The notes beneath the pieces were generated by a model, which saw nothing but the letters and a program-made list of their open reading frames with translations, did not search any database and had not been told where the DNA came from. DNA of 49,647 bases from Salimicrobium humidisoli. GTDB lineage: Bacteria > Bacillota > Bacilli > Bacillales > Halobacillaceae. The translations under genes and the position numbers were made by a program. How positions within the stretch are numbered: the stretch's first letter is position 1; each line of letters starts with the position of its first letter. The stretch spans positions 1 to 49,647 of the forward strand of contig NZ_NSGH01000018.1 of assembly GCF_002295105.1 (NCBI RefSeq), read 5' to 3'. Below are positions 45,578 through 49,647 of this stretch, in pieces.

Positions 45578-47041
45578 TTATCTGTTGAAGTCGTATTTCA
45601 GTACCGGCTTTCTCGCGGCAGTCGTTTCATCCATTCGTCCCACTACTGTCGAGTGAGGGGCTTCCTGCACTTTCTCAGGCTCGTTTTTCGCTTCCAGCGC
45701 AATCTGTTCCATCGTTTCGATGAAACCATCCAGCGTTTCCTTGGCTTCTGTTTCCGTAGGCTCGATCATCATCGCTTCCTCGACGTTTATCGGGAAATAG
45801 ATCGTCGGCGGGTGATAACCGAAATCAAGCAGTCTTTTCGCCATATCCAGCGTCCGGACCCCCTGCTTCTTCTGAAGTTTTCCGGAAATTACAAACTCAT
45901 GCTTGCAATGCTGTTTGTACGGAAGTTCAAATGATTTCTCAAGCTTCCGCATCATGTAGTTGGCATTAAGGACAGCGTACTCACTGACTCTCCTGAGCCC
46001 TTCTGCACCCATAGTCCTGATGTAAGTGTAAGCACGCAGATTTATGCCGAAATTACCGTAATAAGGCTTCACCCGTCCTATGGAAGAAGGTCTTTCGTAC
46101 TCGAACGTAATGCCGTCATTGTTTTTCACGAGTACCGGTTTAGGCAGATACGGGTCAAACTCGGCGGTCACCCCGACCGGCCCGGACCCCGGTCCTCCTC
46201 CTCCGTGTGGCCCTGTAAATGTTTTGTGAAGGTTTAAGTGAACAACATCAAAACCCATATCTCCGGGTCTTGTGTACCCTAAGATCGCATTCAGGTTCGC
46301 TCCGTCATAATACAGTTTGCCTCCGGCTTCATGAACGACCTCCGCCATTACAAGAATTTCTTCCTCAAACAAACCGAGAGTATTAGGATTCGTAAGCATA
46401 AGGGCAGCTGTCTGATGGTCGACCAGCCGCTTAAGATCTTCAATGTCCACCAGCCCGCGTTCGTTCGTCTTCACTGTTACCGCTTCAAACCCGGCTACCG
46501 TTGCGGAAGCAGGATTCGTACCATGAGCAGAATCAGGCACAATAACTTTGGTCCGCCCGTAGTCCCCATTGTTTTCATGGAAGGCCCGGATCATCATAAG
46601 TCCTGTCCATTCGCCCTGAGCACCGGCTGCCGGCTGAAGTGTCACGGTGTCCATACCCGTAATTTCACAGAGAGACTCCTGCAGATCATACATCCATGTG
46701 AGAGCCCCCTGCACCGTACTCTCCTCCTGGTAAGGGTGAATGTGACTGAAGCCCGGAAGTCGCGCTACGTCCTCATTCAGCTTTGGATTATATTTCATCG
46801 TACAGGAACCGAGAGGGTAGAAACCTGTGTCCACACCGTGGTTCCTCGTGGAAAGACCTGTATAATGCCTGATCAGCTGAAGTTCACTCACTTCCGGAAG
46901 TTCTGCCTTCTCTTTTCGGATGTATTCATCTTCAAACATGCTTTCAATCTCCATGTCCTCCACATCATTTTCAGGAAGACTGAACCCGGATCGCCCAGCG
47001 GTACTTCTTTCGAATATAAGTGGATACGCCTCGTTATTCAT
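45578..47041 (-). CDS. gcvPB: Glycine dehydrogenase (decarboxylating) subunit 2
   Basis: A 487-residue PLP subunit of the P-protein. It carries the cofactor lysine Lys273 in [21 protein letters not shown], plus the block [15 protein letters not shown]. With GcvPA it decarboxylates glycine and loads the aminomethyl group on lipoylated GcvH (not encoded in this window). The start overlaps gcvPA by 8 bp, so the two chains are translationally coupled. Confidence 0.96.
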   Translation of the reverse strand: MNNEAYPLIFERSTAGRSGFSLPENDVEDMEIESMFEDEYIRKEKAELPEVSELQLIRHYTGLSTRNHGVDTGFYPLGSCTMKYNPKLNEDVARLPGFSHIHPYQEESTVQGALTWMYDLQESLCEITGMDTVTLQPAAGAQGEWTGLMMIRAFHENNGDYGRTKVIVPDSAHGTNPASATVAGFEAVTVKTNERGLVDIEDLKRLVDHQTAALMLTNPNTLGLFEEEILVMAEVVHEAGGKLYYDGANLNAILGYTRPGDMGFDVVHLNLHKTFTGPHGGGGPGSGPVGVTAEFDPYLPKPVLVKNNDGITFEYERPSSIGRVKPYYGNFGINLRAYTYIRTMGAEGLRRVSEYAVLNANYMMRKLEKSFELPYKQHCKHEFVISGKLQKKQGVRTLDMAKRLLDFGYHPPTIYFPINVEEAMMIEPTETEAKETLDGFIETMEQIALEAKNEPEKVQEAPHSTVVGRMDETTAARKPVLKYDFNR

Positions 47042-48386
47042 CTAATCCCCCCAACAACTGTGCAAATTCTTCAATTTCATCTTTGGAACGGAGTTCAGTT
47101 ACAGCTACCAGCATGCAGTTCTCATATTTACTGTCTATCTTTCCAAGATCGAAACCACCTATGATCCCGTGGTCGAACAAATACTCGTTGGCTTCCCTGA
47201 CCGGAACAGGAAGTCTGATAGCCAGTTCGTTAAAGAACGGGCCATCCACAAGCAGACTCATTCCTTTTTCTATTACACACTTTCGCAGATACATCGCTTT
47301 CTGAATATTCATTTTCGCCATTTTAACCAGGCCTTCCTTGCCGAGTGATGTAAGTGCAACACTTGAAGCAAGAGCATTCAGTGCCTGGTTGGAACAGATA
47401 TTCGATGTCGCTTTCTCTCTGCGGATATGCTGTTCCCTGGCCTGAAGCGTCAGAACGAAGCCTCTTTCTCCTTTTTCATCCACCGTTTCTCCGATGAGCC
47501 TTCCGGGAACTTTCCTCATCAGTTTTTTCGTAACGGCAAAGTATCCGCAGTGTGGCCCTCCGTACTGGGCCGGGATACCAAACACCTGTGTATCACCGAC
47601 TACGATATCCGCCCCGAAGTCCCCAGGTGGAGTCAGGTATCCGAGAGCAAGCGGATTGGCAGAGACGATGAACATCGCCTTTTCAGCTTTGTCTTTCATG
47701 GCTTTCTTTATCTCCCCGAGCGGTTCGACTTTCCCGAGGAAATTCGGGTACTGGGCTACGACTGCCGCAACATCTTCCGACAGATGATTTTCGAGCTCGT
47801 CTAACGCCATCGTGCCGTTCTCTTCATTAAGAAACACCAGTTCCAGGTCGTGTGCTTTGGCGTACGTCTTTATTACTTCCAGTGAATCAGGATGCACCGT
47901 GTCCGAAAGTAATATTTTTTTCCCTTTCGACTGTGCCGCAGCAAGGGTTACAGCTTCTGCAAGCGCCGTACCGCCGTCGTACATGGAGGAATTGGCGACG
48001 TCCATACCTGTCAACTCGGCAATCATCGTCTGAAATTCGAAAATAGCCTGCAGCTCCCCTTGTGAAATTTCAGGCTGGTAAGGGGTGTATGCTGTATAGA
48101 ATTCCGATCTTGAAATGACGTGATCAACTACTGAAGGTATGTAGTGATCATATACGCCCGCTCCCAGAAACGAGGTGTACTGACGCATGTTCGCGTTCTT
48201 CTCGGAAAGTTCCCTCAGTTCCTTCATCAGAGCATATTCATTTTCAGGAGGTTTCAGCTTCATTTCCTCTTTTAATCTGATCTTTTCAGGGATATCCGAA
48301 AATAAATCATCGGTCGACCCCGCCCCGATCGTTTCCAGCATCACAGACTTATCTTCGTCGGTCATAGGTAAATATCTGAATTCCAT
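47034..48386 (-). CDS. gcvPA: Glycine dehydrogenase (decarboxylating) subunit 1
   Basis: A 450-residue subunit homologous to the N-terminal half of the single-chain P-protein. Conserved parts are [41 protein letters not shown] and the [41 protein letters not shown] region (pieces seen at about 300-345). It forms the heterotetramer with GcvPB and follows gcvT by 12 nt. Confidence 0.96.
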   Translation of the reverse strand: MEFRYLPMTDEDKSVMLETIGAGSTDDLFSDIPEKIRLKEEMKLKPPENEYALMKELRELSEKNANMRQYTSFLGAGVYDHYIPSVVDHVISRSEFYTAYTPYQPEISQGELQAIFEFQTMIAELTGMDVANSSMYDGGTALAEAVTLAAAQSKGKKILLSDTVHPDSLEVIKTYAKAHDLELVFLNEENGTMALDELENHLSEDVAAVVAQYPNFLGKVEPLGEIKKAMKDKAEKAMFIVSANPLALGYLTPPGDFGADIVVGDTQVFGIPAQYGGPHCGYFAVTKKLMRKVPGRLIGETVDEKGERGFVLTLQAREQHIRREKATSNICSNQALNALASSVALTSLGKEGLVKMAKMNIQKAMYLRKCVIEKGMSLLVDGPFFNELAIRLPVPVREANEYLFDHGIIGGFDLGKIDSKYENCMLVAVTELRSKDEIEEFAQLLGGLDE

Positions 48387-48398
48387 CCGTCGTACCTC

Positions 48399-49502
48399 CT
48401 ACCTTTTATAAAATGGAGTGTTTATTATTTTGGCTTTTAACATTTTCTTTCTTACTTCTACGTATAATGTCTGGTCCATGTCCGTATATTCTTTTTTCAA
48501 AATGGCGAGACCCAGGTTTTTTCCGAGAGTCGGTGATTGAGTGCCGCTAGTAACAAAACCGATGTTTTCGCCATCCTCATCGTAAATCCCGTATCCGGTT
48601 CTCGGAATTCCTTTATCCAGCATTTCTATTCCGGCCAATTTCCTCCCGGTCCCGGACTGTTTCTGTTTCTTCAGGACGGACTTACCGGGATAATCCGCCT
48701 CTTTGTCTATTTTTACCGCGAAGCCCAGCCCGGCTTCTACCGGGGTGATATTTTCGGACAGCTCCTGGGAATAAAGCGGGAGACCGGCTTCAAAGCGCAG
48801 CGTGTCCCTTGCACCTAAACCGACCGGCTGAATCCCGTACTCTTCCCCCGCTTCGAGACACGCCTTCCATAAGTCGACAGCGGACGCTGCGGGAAGATAG
48901 ATTTCAAATCCGTCCTCTCCGGTATAACCGGTCCGGGAAACTAGTGCCTTCCCTTCTACCCCGGCAAAACTTACCCCGGCATGAAAGCGGAAAAACTTAA
49001 TGTCCTGAAGCTGATTGTCCGTAAGAGATTGAAGAATCTCTTCAGCCTTCGGACCCTGAATGGCAAGTTGTGCGTAGGAGGCGGAAACATCATCGATTTC
49101 GACTTCACCCGTCTGATGGGCAAGCAGCCATTCCATATCCTTATCTTTGTTAGCAGCATTAACTACAAGTAAATATTCGTTTTTATTGAGGTAATAAACG
49201 ATCAGATCATCGACAGTCCCACCGTTTTCATAACACATCATCGTGTATTGGGCTCTTCCTTCGCTCAGTTTTTCTACATCATTAGTAAGCACGCTGTTCA
49301 AGAAAGCTGTTGCCTCTTCTCCTTTGACCGATATTTCTCCCATGTGGGAAACATCGAAGAGCCCTGCAGCTTCCCTTACGGCTGCATGTTCTTTTTTTAT
49401 GCCCGTAAACTGTACCGGCATCTGCCAGCCGCCAAAGTTAATCGTCTTCGCTCCCAATCTGACAAACTCTTCATATAATGGGGTCTTTTTCTGTTGATCC
49501 AT
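48399..49502 (-). CDS. gcvT: Aminomethyltransferase (glycine cleavage T protein)
   Basis: A 367-residue tetrahydrofolate-dependent enzyme that releases ammonia from the aminomethyl-GcvH intermediate and makes 5,10-methylene-THF, which FolD can use. The N-terminal FGGWQMPVQFTGIKKEH segment, DVSHMGEI, and SRTGYTGEDGFEIYLPA are family signatures. AAAGGAGG precedes the ATG. It is the first gene of the glycine cleavage operon; its leader lacks a recognisable glycine riboswitch. Confidence 0.96.
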   Translation of the reverse strand: MDQQKKTPLYEEFVRLGAKTINFGGWQMPVQFTGIKKEHAAVREAAGLFDVSHMGEISVKGEEATAFLNSVLTNDVEKLSEGRAQYTMMCYENGGTVDDLIVYYLNKNEYLLVVNAANKDKDMEWLLAHQTGEVEIDDVSASYAQLAIQGPKAEEILQSLTDNQLQDIKFFRFHAGVSFAGVEGKALVSRTGYTGEDGFEIYLPAASAVDLWKACLEAGEEYGIQPVGLGARDTLRFEAGLPLYSQELSENITPVEAGLGFAVKIDKEADYPGKSVLKKQKQSGTGRKLAGIEMLDKGIPRTGYGIYDEDGENIGFVTSGTQSPTLGKNLGLAILKKEYTDMDQTLYVEVRKKMLKAKIINTPFYKR

Positions 49503-49538
49503 CAGGTTTCCTCCTTTTCAGGTTCTATTTCAAATGTT

Positions 49539-49565
49539 GGGGTGGAGGATCTTTTCCTCCGCCCC
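49539..49565. terminator. Strong hairpin upstream of gcvT
   Basis: An 11-bp stem (49539-49549 with 49555-49565) has a 5-nt loop. On the plus strand it contains a G-U pair and is followed by TTTAT; on the minus strand one C-A mismatch remains. It could end the transcript of a gene lying to the right of the window. Confidence 0.5.
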
Positions 49566-49566
49566 T

Positions 49567-49647
49567 TTATCCTAGGTGCTTGCCTACGTTCTTGAATTGG
49601 TGATGCATCAGAATGCGGGCCCGCAACCGGTCGTGCCGGCGAAAGCC
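49567..49647 (-). other. Open frame running off the right edge, identity unknown
   Basis: The minus strand is open from the window edge to a TAA at 49567-49569, ending in residues ILMHHQFKNVGKHLG. It could be the C-terminus of a gene or of a mobile element whose terminator is the adjacent hairpin. Twenty-six codons are too few to identify it, and a second frame is also open here, so coding is uncertain. Confidence 0.25.

Noticed and set aside
49503-49647. Glycine riboswitch upstream of gcvT
   Set aside because: The conserved aptamer segments are not visible; the only structure is a single terminator-like hairpin.
1-49647. CRISPR arrays, prophage, tRNA or rRNA genes
   Set aside because: No regularly spaced repeats, phage structural genes, or tRNA/rRNA sequences were seen on either strand.

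Overview
The window is a stretch of chromosome from a low-to-mid GC member of the Bacillales (Bacillaceae sensu lato). Nearly every block is syntenic with the Bacillus subtilis yqh-yqi-yqj region: gcvT-gcvPA-gcvPB-yqhL, mntR, yqhP, papA-efp, accB-accC-yqhY, nusB-folD-xseA-xseB-ispA-dxs-tlyA-argR-recN, the bkd operon, brxB, a yqjA-like gene, dinB and rnz. Two sporulation loci that normally sit here are absent although their neighbours remain: the spoIIIA operon (between efp and accB) and spoIVB-spo0A (after recN). The organism is therefore probably a non-sporulating, perhaps halophilic or alkaliphilic relative; the genus is not determined.

Left part (1-9.8 kb): a glycerophosphodiester phosphodiesterase, RNase Z and an aldehyde dehydrogenase read rightward, facing DNA polymerase IV. 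A leftward propionyl-CoA cluster follows: the methylmalonyl-CoA mutase catalytic chain, a fusion of its B12-binding chain with methylmalonyl-CoA epimerase, an acyl-CoA carboxylase carboxyltransferase chain, and an M20 peptidase. Next (9.9-11.6 kb) are the miniprotein Prli42, an aromatic-acid-exporter-like protein and bacilliredoxin BrxB.

The 11.65-21.6 kb block is the branched-chain keto acid operon (bkdR-ptb-bcd-buk-lpdV-bkdAA-bkdAB-bkdB). It makes branched acyl-CoA, and its isobutyryl/2-methylbutyryl products can feed the propionyl-CoA cluster. buk carries a one-base frameshift in a seven-base homopolymer. BkdR has lost the GAFTGA sigma54 contact loop, and the operon seems to start from a sigmaA-type promoter upstream of bkdR.

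The 21.6-26.6 kb stretch holds a DUF2627 protein, a cNMP/CBS/DUF294 nucleotidyltransferase paired with a DEDDh exonuclease, an aspartokinase, and a scar with a dispersed palindromic repeat and a broken IS1182-type transposase remnant.

From 36.6 kb leftward to 26.6 kb runs the nusB-folD-xseA-xseB-ispA-[OLE]-oapA-dxs-tlyA-argR-recN operon. The most striking element is the roughly 610-nt OLE (Ornate, Large, Extremophilic) RNA between ispA and oapA, next to the gene for its membrane partner OapA. It has its own promoter and a 9-bp helix closing the 5' and 3' ends.

The right part (36.7-49.6 kb) carries accB-accC-yqhY, efp, papA, yqhP, mntR, a coenzyme B12-dependent ribonucleotide reductase (nrdJ) behind two NrdR boxes, the rhodanese YqhL and the glycine cleavage operon gcvT-gcvPA-gcvPB, which lacks a recognisable glycine riboswitch in the visible leader. 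No rRNA, tRNA, CRISPR array, prophage or intact insertion sequence was seen.
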